NCBI RefSeq assembly: GCF_000972845.2
Contig: NC_040032.1
Location: 8,214,780-8,278,779, forward strand
Length of the DNA: 64,000 bases
From: Larimichthys crocea
Lineage: Eukaryota; Chordata; Actinopteri; Sciaenidae
Direction of reading: 5' to 3'
Shown: positions 12,960 to 27,100 of the stretch, piece after piece
How the letters are laid out: every line of letters starts with the position of its first letter
How positions within the stretch are numbered: position 1 is the first letter of the stretch
The notes under the pieces: model-generated
The model's input: the letters and a program-made list of their open reading frames with translations, nothing else
Told to the model about the DNA's origin: nothing
The model's database searches: none
Made by a program: the position numbers and the translations under genes

Positions 12960-15103
12960 GCTGCTGTCAGTGTTTATTCATCCACTAGATGGAGACATTG
13001 TTCCAGATTCAGCTGGCGTCCAGGTATCACCCACAGACTCACCTGAGCGGGCGGAGACTGCATAGGGTTGTTGTCGAGGACGATGTGCTGCAGCTGCCGG
13101 AGCTTCCTGTAGGCTGCAGGGATCTCTGTGATCTTATTACAGGAGAAGTCCAGTCTGATGAGCGGCAGGTCGGCCAACTCTGTGAGGACAGACGCGAAGA
13201 GCGTCACACCAAACCGAAGCCGTTAGACACTAAATCCCATCATACAACCTGATCACATCTGTCACATTAACACTCTCTGTGAGCAGACTAAGATGCTGCA
13301 GCGTCACGGCTCAGTGAACTTCCGAGAAGCTGCTCGGTTTGTTTGTTTCTGAAGAATTCTTTGTTGTTATCGACTGACGTCTGACTCATGAAATGATTGT
13401 GACATAACAGCAACGGCCTAACGAGGAGCCAGGTGTGCCAAAGATGTTTAATCAACCAGAAGACTTTAAAGAAATGTCTGCTGCAGGACGCACGTCTTCA
13501 AATCAAACTGACTTATCGTTTCACACAAACCGGAGAGCTCATGAGTCAACATTAGAAGATCAGTGTCATGTGATCTGAACACAGTGTTATGATTGCATAT
13601 AAACTGTCATCACTTCATTTGATCTGATTGGATGTTTGTTCAGGTGTTTGCATGGCGGCCCAGAAGGAGGACTGACCCTCGGGCAGCATGTGGAGACAGT
13701 TCTTCCTGACGTTGAGCTCTCGTAAGGCCTGAAGCCTCCCCACCTGAGCTGGCAGCACCTGGATCTCATTACAGCTGACGTCCTGCGAGGGGAGACAGAG
13801 GACAGAAAATGAGACGACTCTGTCAGTCCGACACGCCGAGCTCGTGTTCACCGACACAAACTGCTGCTCACCAGCTCCATCAGCTCTTTGGCTTTGCCGA
13901 TCTCCTCGGGGATGGACACCAGCTTGTTGTTGCTCACGAGCAGAACTTTGAGGGGGAGGCTGAACAAGTATTTTGGCAGAACAGACAGCAGGTTTCGGCT
14001 GTGGAGAGAAATCAAACGTTTGAACGAGCACACAGGAACTGGAGTGAACAGCTGATCAGTTTCAGTAAAAGAGGAAACGTCTCTGTCGGGCCCGGTTCTG
14101 AAAGGGGAACAGGAACTTCCTGAGAACATGAACAGACTGTGAGCGCTGCTCACCTGATGTCCAGATAAGTCAGCATCTGCAGGTTGATGATGGCTTCTGG
14201 GATGCACTTGATGCAGTTGTGGTAGAGGTTGAGCGACTCGAGGGGGGCGAACAGACAAACTTCAGGGGGGATTTCTGTGAGCCGGTTCTTGGACAGATCT
14301 GCAGAGGAGACGATGAGACATTAAAGACCTCAGCACTGTCCATTATGTCTCAGGCTCAGAGAACAATCAATACGTCGAGCTCTAAGGTCTAAGATTACAG
14401 AGCTGACAGAAAGACGCCACAGCTCTGACTGACTGCAGTCATGTGACTGAAACATATTTTTACACATATAATGTGACATATGTCTGTGTGCATGCTAACT
14501 TCAGAGATCTGCTGTTCATCCTCTGGGAACCACGAACGTCTGCAGCAGATTTCAGGTCACAAGACAGTTCAAAGCATTCCCATGAAAATATGGAGATATA
14601 ATAAATATAAACCATGTTTGAGGTGTTTTTGATTGATTCTTGGCATGTATGGTAAAATATAAAATATAAATCTATATTTAAATATATTCTTTATATTTTG
14701 TCACATAGGTTAATTTAATAAATGTTGATGCTGCATTCATCAGCTTGTGTTACTCAACATGAATTTAATATTTGATATTTAGTCTGTGAACATGATTATT
14801 CAGCACCGTCCCACAAACATCCTCCTGAGGTCTAAATCTATATATATATTTATATGTTATATGTTTATGAAACATGCAGCGAGGCTCAGACAGACTTTCA
14901 TTAAATGAATAATAAAAACAGAAAAACTGCTTCAGCTTCACGCTGCTGCACCGCCACAATAACACAGCTCCACCCGTTATTTATAACACCAGCTGAGCTG
15001 TTAGTGGTGTTAGCATGGTCCTGCACACGAGCACACACACACATGAGCACACACACACACACGAGCACACACACACACACACATGAGCACACACACACAC
15101 ACG

Positions 15104-15185
<82 letters not shown>

Positions 15186-18100
15186 TGTCTGATCAGACTG
15201 TCGCTCTGACAGGAAGAAGAAGTGAGAGCGACCACGAGGCGTCTGCAGCACAAAGAGGTGGAGGAGACGCAAACAACCACATGGAGCCCTCCATCATCCT
15301 CCATCCATCATCCTCCATCCATCATCCTCCATCCATCATCCTCCATCCATCATCCTCCATCCATCATCCATCCATTCCTCCATTCCTCCCCCGTTCAGTC
15401 CCATTGCTGGGGGATTCTTCTGGAGCAGAGGAATCATGTGGGTCAATGGGCGATGGGGGCTGGGTGGAGGCGGAAGGTAGTCTTTGTGAGCCTGTCCACT
15501 TCATCGCCTTGTCCCTCCTCCATCCCCTTGTCCCTCCTCCAGCTCAGGCCATGATGCACCATCTGCAGCCCACAGTGGGCCTTTTCTCCACCTGCTGGTC
15601 CCACAGAGCCCTGCAGCAGGACGAGGCCTCCACCCAGGAGGATCCATTACGCTGCATCCTCACGCCAACCCAGCAGCCTGTTCATTAAATGCTGTCTGTC
15701 TACTTTTGACTACGCCTGTCTACGTCCTCCATGACACAGCACAGACGTCCTGCAGCAGATAACAGACTGAGCAGTCTGAACTGAGCTGGAACAGATTTAC
15801 TCAACACTTGACGCGACACAAACATGATTAATTTGTGTTAATTAGAGTTCATTATTTGCCCCCTGCAGCAGACGGAGCACAGCGTCTGGCTGGCAGGTTT
15901 TTCTTGGGTGTGGTCTGGAGACCTGCTGTGCGTTCAGGGTGGAGGAGTGTGGTGGTGTTTGAGTCTTTCTACTGACTCGGATCACTGACTCAGCGGCGCT
16001 GTCGTTCTCTGTGGGCAATTTGAAAACACTGAAGGTAACATGGTTTCCTGCAGCTGACACAGTGTAATACACAAACACCACGAACCATGTGAAACACCAC
16101 AGAGCAGTGAGCTGTCACTGAGACTACTCATTACTCCAGAGTCAGAAAAGATTAGTTCAGACTGAACTTGGACTGAACCCACACCAGGCCCACACCCGGC
16201 CCACACCGGGCCCACACCTGGCCCACACCTGGCCCACACCTGGCCCACACCGGGCCCACACCGGGCCCACACCGGGCCCACACCTGGCCCACACCGGGCC
16301 CACACCGGGCCCACACCGGGCCCACACAAGGCCCACACAGGGCCCACACCAGGCCCACACAGGGCCCACACAGGGCCCACACCAGGCCCACACAGGGCCC
16401 ACACCGGACCCACACCAGGCTCCACACTGTTTGTGTTGATTTGTTCTGTACACGTGACATCCATTGCACGTCTGTCCGTCCTGGGAGAGGGATCCCTCCT
16501 CTGTGGCTCTTCCTGAGGTTTCTTCCACCTTTTTTCCCTGTTAAAGGTTTTTGTGGGCAAGTTTTTCCTCACTGGAACCGAGGGTCTAAGGACAGAGGGT
16601 GTCACTCCCTGTACAGATTGTAAAGCCTCAGAGGAAAATGGACTTTGTGACTTTGGGCTCTACAAATAAAATCTGATCTGATTTGATAATTTAACTTTAA
16701 CTTCACTGTAACTTCACAGTAACTTCACTGTAGCATCACTGTAACATCACAGTAGCATCAGTTTAACATCACTGTAACATCACTTTTACTTCACTGTAAC
16801 ATTACAGTAACATCACTGTAACATTACAGTAACTTCACTGTAACTTCACNNNNNNNNNNAGGAACAGCACGTAATCACAGTAGCATCAGTTTAACAATCA
16901 CTGTAACATCACTTTTACTTCACTGTAACATTACAGTACATTAACACAGTAACTTACAGTAACGTCACGTAACTTCACTGTAACTTCACTGTAGCTTCAC
17001 AGTAACTTCACTGTAACATCACTGTAACATCACTGTAACATTACAGTAACATCACTGTAACTTCACTGTAACATCACTGTAACTTCACTGTAACATCACT
17101 GTAACATCACTGTAACATCACAGTAGCATCACTGTAGCATCACTGTAGCATCACTGTAACTTCACTGTAACTTCACTGTTAACTTCACGGTAACTCATGT
17201 AACATCACTGTAACATCACTGTAACTTCACAGTAACATCACTGTAACATCACTGTAACATTACAGTAACATCACTGTAACTCACTGTAACTCACTGTAAC
17301 TTCAACTGTAACATCATTAACTTCACGTAACTTCACTGTAACATCACTTTAACTTCCACTTAACTTCACTGTAACATACTAACCACTGTAACTTCACTGT
17401 AACATCACTTTAACTTCACGGTAACATCACTTAACATCACTGTAACATCACTGTAACTCACGGTAACATCACTGTCTTCACTGTAACTTCACTGTAACTT
17501 CACTGTAACATCACTTACTTCACAGTAACTTCACTTAACATACTTGAACTCACTGTAACTCACTGTAACATCACGGAACATCACTGTAACATCACAACTT
17601 CACTGTAACTTCACTGTAACATCCACTTTAACTTCACTGTAACTAATCACTGTAGCATTCACGTAACTTCACTGTAAAATCACTGTAAATCACAGTAACT
17701 GTCACTGTAACATCACGTTAACTTCACATGTAACTTCACTGTAACACATGTAACTTCATGTAAACTTACAGCTGTAACGATCACTGTAACATCACTGTAA
17801 CTTCACTGTAACTTCACTGTAACATCACTTTAACATCACTGTAACATTACAGTAACATCACTGTAACATTACCAGTAACATCACTGTAACTTCACTGTAA
17901 CTTCACTGTAACATCACTTTAACATCACTTGTAACATTTACCGTAACATCCACGGTAACATCACTTTTTACTTCACTGTAACCATTCACTTTAATATTCA
18001 CTGTAACATTACAGTGTAACATCACTTTAACACAATGTAACACTGTAACCCAGTAACATCACGGTAAAACATCACTGTAACGTCACTGTAACTCACTGTA

Positions 18101-21100
18101 ACTTACTGTAACATCAATTAACTTTACACAGTAACTCACTGTAAAAAACATCACTTAACATCACTGTAACTTCAATGTAACGTCACTGTAACATCACTTT
18201 AACAGGAACACACGTAATCACAGTAGCATCAGTTTAACATCACTGTAACATCACTTTTACTTCACTGTAAAACAGTACATTAACACATGTAACATTACAG
18301 TAAACGTCACTGTAACTTCACTGTAACTTCACTGTAACTTCACAGTAACTTCACTGTAACATCACTTTAACTTCACTGTAACATTACAGTAACATCACTG
18401 TAACTTCACTGTAACATCACTGTAACTCACTGTAACCATCACATGTAACATCACTGTAACATCACAGTAGTCATCACTGTAGCATCACTGAGCATCACTG
18501 TAACTTCACTGTAACTTCACTGTAACTTCACGAATCATGTAACATCACTGTAACATCACTGTAACTTCACAGTAACATCACTGTAACATCACTGTAACAT
18601 TACAGTAACATCACTGTAACTTCACTGTAACTCACTGTAACTTCAACTGTAACATCATTAAACTTCACGTAACTTCACTGTAACATCACTTTAACTTCCA
18701 CTTAACTTCACTGTAACATCACTGTAACTTCACTGTAACTTCACTGTAACATCACTTTAACTTCACGTGTAACATCACTTACATCACTGTAACATCACTG
18801 TAACTCACGGTAACATCACTTCTTCACTGTAACTTCACTGTAACTTCACTGTAACATCACTTAAACTTCACAGTAACTTCACTTAACATCAACTTGTAAC
18901 TCACTGTAACTTCACTGTAACATCACGAACATCACTGTAACATCACGAACTTCACTGTAACTTCACTGTAACATCCACATTAACTTCACTGTAACACATC
19001 ACTGTACTTCACGTAACTTCACTGTAAATCACTGTAATCACAGTAACTTCACTGTAACATCACTTTAACTTCACTGTAACTTCACTGTAACATCACTGTA
19101 ACTTCAATGTAACTTCACTGTAACATCACTGTAACATCACTGTAACTTCACTGTAACTTCACTGTAACATCACTTTAACATCACTGTAACATTACAGTAA
19201 CATCACTGTAACTTCACTGTAACATCACTGTAACTTCACTGTAACTTCACTGTAACATCACTTTAACATCACTGTAACATTACGTACATCCACTGGTAAC
19301 ATCACTTTTACTTCACTGTAACCATCACTTTAATATTCACTGTAACATTACAGTGTAACATCACTTTAACAAACTGTAACATTACTGTAACATCACGGTA
19401 AAACATCACTGTAACGTCACTGTAACTCACTGTAACTTCACTGTAACATCAATTTAACTTTCACAGTAACTGTCACTGTAACATCACTTAACATCACTGT
19501 AACTTCAATGTAACGTCACTGTAACATCACTTTAACGTTAAAGTTACAGTTAAAGTGATGTTACATGTGACGTTACATTGAAGTTACAGTGATGTTAAGT
19601 GATGTTTCTTACAGTGACAGTTACTGTGAAGTTAATGATGTTACAGTGAAGTTACAGTGAGTTACAGTGAGTTACAGTGATGTTTTACCGTGATGTTATC
19701 GTAATGTTACAGTTTGTTAAAGTGATGTTACTGTAATGTTACAGTGAAATTAAAGTGATGTTACAGTGAAGTAAAAGTGATGTTACAGTGATGTTACTGT
19801 AATGTTACAGTGATGTTAAAGTGATGTTACAGTGAAGTTACAGTGAAGTTACAGTGATGTTACAGTAATGTTACAGTGATGTTACTGTAATGTTACAGTG
19901 ATGTTAAAGTGATGTTACAGTGAAGTTACAGTGAAGTTACAGTGATGTTACAGTGATGTTACAGTGAAGTTACATTGAAGTTACAGTGATGTTACAGTGA
20001 AGTTACAGTGAAGTTAACGTGATGTTACAGTGAGTTACTGTGATTACAGTGATGTTTACAGTGAAGTTACGTGAAGTACAGTGATTGTTACAGTGAAGTT
20101 AAAGTGGATGTTACAGTGAAGTTACAGTGAAGTTGTGATGTTACAGTGAGTTCAGTGATGTTACAGTGAAGTTACAGTGAAGTTAAAGTGATGTTACAGT
20201 GAAGTTACTGTGAAGTTAAAGTGATGTTACAGTGAAGTTACAGTGAAGTTACAGTGAGAAGTGATGTTACCGTGAGTTACAGTGATGTTACAGTGATGTT
20301 ACAGTGATGTTACAGTGAAGTTAAAGTGATGTTACAGTGAAGTTACAGTGAAGTTACAGTGATGTTACAGTGAAGTTAAAGTGGAAGTTAAAGTGAGTTA
20401 CAGTGAAGTTACGTGAAGTTTAAGTGATGTTACAGTTGAAGTTACAGTGAGTTACAGTGAAGTTACAGTGATGTTACTGTAATGTTACAGTGATGTTACA
20501 GTGATGTTACTGTGAAGTTACAGTGATGTTACAGTGATGTTACATGAGTTACGTGAAGTTAACAGTGAAGTTACAGTGAAGTTACAGTGATGCTACAGTG
20601 ATGCTACAGTGATGCTACTGTGATGTTACAGTGATGTTACAGTGATGTTACAGTGATGTTACAGTGAATGTTACAGTGAAGTTACAGTGATGTTACTGTA
20701 ATGTTACAGTGATGTTAAAGTGATGTTACAGTGAAGTTACTGTGAAGTTACAGTGAAGTTACAGTGAAGTTACAGTGACGTTTACTGTAATGTTACATGT
20801 GTTAATGTACTGTTTTACAGTGAAGTAAAAGTGATGTTACAGTGATGTTAAACTGATGCTACTGTGATTACAGTGTGTTCCTCGGTAGAAGGACACCAGC
20901 AGTCTTTGTGTGATGTTATTCTTCCTGAGTATTCTCAGGAAGTACATTCTTTAGTAGCTCAGAGGTGTTCACGCTCCAGGAAAGACTGTCCTGTATGTGG
21001 ACTCCCAGGTAGCAGAAGTCTGCCACCCTCTCCACACTGTCCCCGTTGATGAGCAGCGGTGGGACCACAGTCTTCTTCCTCCTGTAGTCTATTATGAGTT

Positions 21101-24100
21101 CTTTTGTCTTTGCAGTATTGAGAATGAGGTTGTTGGCTGTGCTCCAAGCCAACAGCCGCTCCACCTCTTCTCTATAGGCGGACTCATCCCCCCCGGAGAT
21201 GAGCCCCACCACTGTGGTGTCGTCTGCAAACTTCACAATGGTGTTGCTGTGATGGACAGGGGTGCAGTCATGTGTGTAGAGGGAGTAAAGCAGGGGACTC
21301 AACACACAGCCCTGGGGGGAGCCAGTGCTGAGGCTAAGGGCCGTGGATGTATGGTGACCCACTCTGACTCTCTGTCTGCGTCCAGAGAGAAAGCTGCTGA
21401 TCCACCTGCATGTGGCCTAGGGGAGCCCGAGGTCCCTCAGCTTGACCGCCAGCTTGTGTGACAGGATGGTGTTGAATGCTGAGCTGTAATCCACGAAGAG
21501 CATCCGCACATAGCTCCCCTGCTGCTCCAGGTGTGAAAGTGCAGCATGGAGTGCTGTTGCCACTGCGTCTCCCGTGGATCTGTTCGCTCTGTAGGCAAAC
21601 TGGTTGGAATCATGGCTGGGGGGCAGGGCTGCTGTGATGTGACTGCGAACCAGTTTCTCAAAGCACTTCATGACCACTGGAGTGAGTGCCACTGGTCTGT
21701 AGTCGTTGAGGCTGGTGATGTGTGGCTTTTTGGGCAGGGGGACTATGGTGGAGGACTTCAGGCAGGGTGGAACAGAGGACTGGGCCAGGGATTGGTTAAA
21801 GATCCTTGTGAAGACTCCAGTCAGCTGGTCTGCACACTCCCTCAGCACCCGTCCTGGGACGCCATCCGGACCAGCCGCCTTCCTTGGATTCACCGCCCGC
21901 AGGGTGCGCCTCACTTCCTGTTCCTCAAGAGTGAGGGTTGTGCTGCTGTGGGCTGTGTGGTGTAGCTGTGCTGCATCTGGTGCTGTGACATCGAACCGAG
22001 CAAAGAAGACGTTCAGCTCCTCTGCCAACGCAAGGTCACCATCAGCAGCTCCACGGTTGGTCTTGTAGTTGGTGAGCTGCTGGACGCCCTGCCACACCTG
22101 CCGGCTGTTGTTACTGTCCAGGTGGTTCTCGATCCTCCTCCTGTAGTCTGCTTTGGCCTCTTTAATGCCTCTCTTCAGGTTGGCTCGGGCTGTGCTGTAG
22201 AGGTCCCGGTTGCCGGACCTGAAGGTCGTGTTCCTCTCCCTCAGTAGCTTCTTGACCTCCCGGGTCATCCAGGGCTTCTGGTTGGGGTAGACCCGGCTGT
22301 GTTTGACCACTGTGACAGTGTCTATGCAGTTCTTGATATAGCACAGTACACTGTCCGTGAACAATTCCAGGTTCTGATGTTCAAAAACCTCCCAGTTGGT
22401 CGTAGCAAAGCAGTCCTGTAGCTGCTGGGAGGCCCCCTCTGGCCATATGGTAACAGTCTTAGTGATGTTGGGGGCAGATTTCTTGAGGGGGGCATATGCA
22501 GGGATTAAAAGCAAGGACAGGTGGTCGGACTGACCCAGGTTTGGTAGTGGTCTGGCCCTGAAGCCCTGTTTGATGTTCGAGTACACCTTGTCCAGAGTGT
22601 TGTCTCCCCTAGTAGCACACTTAACATGCTGGTGGAAACTGGGGAGTGCTGCTTTTAAATCCACATGATTGTAATCCCCTGCTAGAATCTGCACAGCGTC
22701 CGGGTACATGCTCTGCTTGTTGCTAATGTTTGTATGCAAAAGTCCGATAGCTGAGTTAGCACTAGCGTCCGGTGGGATATACACAGCTGTTATTAGAACT
22801 ACAGTGAACTCTCTCGGAAGGTAAATGGGCCTGCATTTAACAGTCAGGTATTCCACGTCTGGTGAACAGTGACTCTCCATGATCACTGTGTCGGTACACC
22901 AGCTGTTGACGTACACACAGAGCCCCCTTCCTCTGGTCTTACCGGAGGTCACTGTACGATCATGTCGCTGTGTAGTGTAGCCTGATAGCTCAATAGCAGA
23001 GTCCGGGATGGTGTGTTGGAGCCAGGTCTCAGTGATGACCAGAATGCATACATCCTTGACGTAGTTGTTCACCTCCGTCTGTAGCCTCAGCTCATCCATC
23101 TTGTTCGCCAGAGATCTGGTATTCGAGAGGTATACGCTGGGGAGCGGTGGTATCAGTGGCCGCCTCCGTAGCCTAGCTAGCGGGCCTCGCTTTTGCTTCC
23201 TCTCTCTACGCCGCCTCGGCCTCCTCCCCAGTGGGATGGTGATCCACGGAGAGCCGGGACTCCTCTCCGCTATTTCCGCCGGGATTTTGTGCAGGCGGGG
23301 AAACTCGTTGGTTACACTCCCCCCATGGCTTATTCCGATACTGAGTAGTTTATTTCGGCTGTAGATCTTATTCGCCCAACACGATGAGAACAAAACAAGA
23401 CAGCATCTGTTCAGTCCACGGATATTGTCCGATTTTAGTGACATGTCAGGCTGCCTGTCCATGCAGGCTTCTAGGACTGAAAGAATTAGCAAGTAGTAAC
23501 TTTCAGAATCACTTTATTGGCCAGGTGTGTGTACACACAAGGAATCTGACTCTGTTTACATGTTGCTCTCAATATATGTTTGGACAGTTAGTGTGTGTGT
23601 GTACACACACCTGGCAAATTAAGGTGGTTCTGATACTTAGTGAATGAGTACAATGTATATTTATATTTGTGCTCTCAATCATCTTTCTCATTTTTCTGTT
23701 ATTGTTTTTCTTCCCTAGACTCCACCTGGCAGCCCTCCACTTCAAGAGAAGTACCAGTCTGATTCTATGGCCGAGAAATCCTCAACACCAGCCTACAGAG
23801 CTCCTGTAGGCCTAGTATCTGTAACAGCTAGAACAAAGTACTTAATGGTGTAAGGGGAATAGCTCAGCAATGTTACGTACATTACTTGCAATTAATTACA
23901 TTTATCTAAGTAGCTTTTCAATAGTGAGTACATAAACACACTACGGAGTAGTTAACCAGAGTTCAAACATATAAAAATATATAAAAACACATTACATAAA
24001 CATACCATTCAGAAATATCTTTTTCTCTCCTCGCTTTTTGGACTTGTTTTGTTGCCTCTTCATGCTAAGAGTCTGACTCTAGTTTAAATATATCCTTTTG

Positions 24101-27100
24101 CAAAGCAATGTTTTCTCCGGCAGCCACCTCTCTCCCACATAAACTCAGGCAACGTGACGACGTCACTCCTGTATGCGCTGTTGGTACGTAGGGCGGAAGA
24201 GGGGGGCGGAATGAATACTTAAGTACATTTTGCTAATAATCCTTTAGTTCTTGAACTTATAATAATTTTGAATGTAAGACTTTTACTTGAAACATTCTGA
24301 CAGAGGGGTATTGCTATTTTTACTTAAGTAAAATACATTTAGTGGTGTCACAACCTCTGCAGACTATGTCGAAATTAAAACGGACCATTACTGCAGGCGA
24401 GCTACCGTTATTAAAAAGTGAAGAGGATTGTTTGGGCACGGTCAAATAATTTGCGGCTCATAAACTCTTGCAACTCTCTCTTGCACAAATGTCCGGTTAT
24501 GTTTCAACAGCTGGATGTTCGTTACTCAAGTTTTAATTGTAGAAAGTCGTTAAAGCAACATTGTGTGTGACCTGTACAATACTGGTCATGATCTTATGGC
24601 TGGCTGGTGTTATCACAACAACTTTAGTTAACGATGACTTATTACAAACTTTAGCAATCAGAATAAGGCATAATCACTCATTCAGTTCCATAACACCTTA
24701 AAGTTCATAGTTCACGGTAAAGTTAGGTGTGTATTAAATATGTTTGGTGTTTCTAGATTACAAAACAGAGAAGTTGCATTTTTGATGGGTGTGATGATGG
24801 GTGTCTTTTCACAAGAAGGGAAGTGAAATGCAAAATTGTGTGATGTGATTGGAAGAGTTATGAGGAGTTTTGATTGGTTGGGGGAAGAAAGAGATGTATG
24901 TAAAGAGCACAGGTGGAAGCCTTTTCCTCAATCATCAGAGTCATGAAAGAAAGTGCTCGCTCTGTCAGGATCTCCAGGTAACACATTTCATTTCTTTGGT
25001 ACTTTATTTCTGTGTCCTGTCTATGTTACTTCAGTATTTCAGCATACTGTCAGCATTTTTAAAGTTTTTAAATGTAGTGTTTAAAAAATTCACAGTTATC
25101 CCAATGATGTATTTCGGGGGTAGTCAATTATTGTTTCAGCGAGGTTTGGATTAAAATGTTCACGTTCAGGTTCCGCAGCCATCATCCATGTTTAAGTTGC
25201 ATTATAATTTAGTTACATTACAATTCTTTTATATTATTGAAGCAGCTTGTCAATGTTATCAACATCTTGCACTGTGTGAAGTCAAATGACTCAAATCAAA
25301 CAACGAAAGCTCTGTTATTTTACCATTTCAATTCTTCTGAATCATCTTGTCACATTCAAAATTATTATCGCTCCTCCACAATCTAATATGATTCATTTCC
25401 AACAGAATAAGAAGTCTATAATTTTTTCTGTCTGTTCTAACCAGAATCGATGAATCTCTGTGTTTTCCTCGTTGTGCCTCCTCCTGGTGTGCTACAGTGG
25501 TGGAAAACCTCGTAAGTATGATCTGGTGTATGCTGACATCGTCTCATGATTTCTTCCTATGTGTAATCTGTACACCATGTGTTAAAATCATTACGAAACA
25601 CAGTGACATGGATGTAGGTCTGAGTTTGTGGTGGAAAGTACTTTCTGCCAGCTTAGTTGTATTGTGTTGAGTGTTATCATTTGAAACATGATATCAGCTG
25701 AATATTTCACAAATACCGTTACAGCTGTTAAATGTATTATCACTTTGTCATTCACAGAAAATCTGGCTCTGCGTGGAAAAAGCGACTCAGTACGCCGACC
25801 GTTATAAGGAACGCATTTGGAGCTGCTACAATGCCATAGATGAAACCGTGACTCCAAACTTCGGCTGGATCATGCACCCACCAAGGGAAAGTCGAACCCT
25901 GTGGAGAGTGGACCTGCGGACTCCTACATCTCACCTCCATCCCATCTATAACAGCTGGAGATGCTGTCAGAAGCTCAACGGGTGGAGAATCCACATCGGC
26001 AACCTCTTTGGACAACAATGGTTTGCATAACCCATTGTGGTAAAAAAAAAAGCATTTTCTCATAGTCATCATCCTCATCTCCCCTCTGCCCCTGTTTAGC
26101 CCCGGGTTGCTCCTTTGTCATCCCGGGGCTGACGTCAGTTTACAGCCACACTGCTGACCAAGCTAACGACAGTTAGCGTTTACAACTTATCAATTTTCCA
26201 TCGACAGGGCATGTTGATCATTCAGTCGTGAACGTTATTCCCGTTTCATTCAGAGGTGTGCTGGCTTTCTCTTCTTTAGGGTTGGTCAAATTGTTTTGAC
26301 CTTCATGGCCAGCCCAACCTGTCCCCAGGACCTCACTCCTTCATGTGGAGGGACGTTAGTGACTTTGGTTCTACCTGGTTTAGCTAAGACTCACATCTGT
26401 GGAAGTGGGCATCTTCGGGTACCGTATGCCTCAAACTGGTGAGAACTTGAGCTTTTACATAATAATAAATGTGAAAACACTATGCAGAAGAAAAGTCTCA
26501 CTTATCTAAAGGCAAGACTATAGATAGAACAAAGAACAATTACATGACATGATAAGAATCGTATTATGAACGGGTGGTTAATCCTGCCGTCTTATAAGAG
26601 TCATAGGAGGAATTAATAAAACCTACCAACTATGTATATGGTTTGTTGCATTTAAACCTCAAAGATGGTCCAGTGTCAAGGCTGATTTTGTAGGTTTCAT
26701 CGTCAGGAGAGAGAGAACTAGGCCCTCTCGAAGGAAACCGCCACCTCACGCCATCGATGGGAATGATACCGCAAGTGAACACGGGCCCCTGAGTTTCTGA
26801 GTCTGTGTTGAGCGTGGGGTGGACGGCTCGCGTCTGGATTACGCTTGTCTTGTGAATATGATGTGTGACTTAGTGGCACAATGTGTGTCGCACAAAGTCA
26901 CATCTGCATTACAATGAAACATTAACATTGAATTAATCGGCATGCAAACAAAAAGTTTTACTGTCCTTTTCATGTAAGCTGATTGGTCTAGATTTTATTG
27001 TTCTCACCAATTTCTTTGCAAAAGCCAGCGGACCGTCGGAGTAGTAGTAGTCTAGTACGGGTTAGAGAAGTCTTGATATGACGTCTACTGGGCGCAGTGT

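Noticed and set aside
15982..16605. Minus-strand Gly/Pro/Val/Trp repeat frame
   Set aside because: 12-bp GCCCACACCGGG minisatellite plus part of a LINE tail. No gene features.
24870..25154. 94-codon plus-strand frame upstream of the lectin
   Set aside because: Crosses a likely donor site at 24977, and the C-terminal part is a Phe/Leu-rich intron translation with no family match.
25440..26040. First thought to be a dermatopontin-like protein ([10 protein letters not shown])
   Set aside because: The order [33 protein letters not shown] fits F-type lectins much better, and dermatopontin lacks these motifs.
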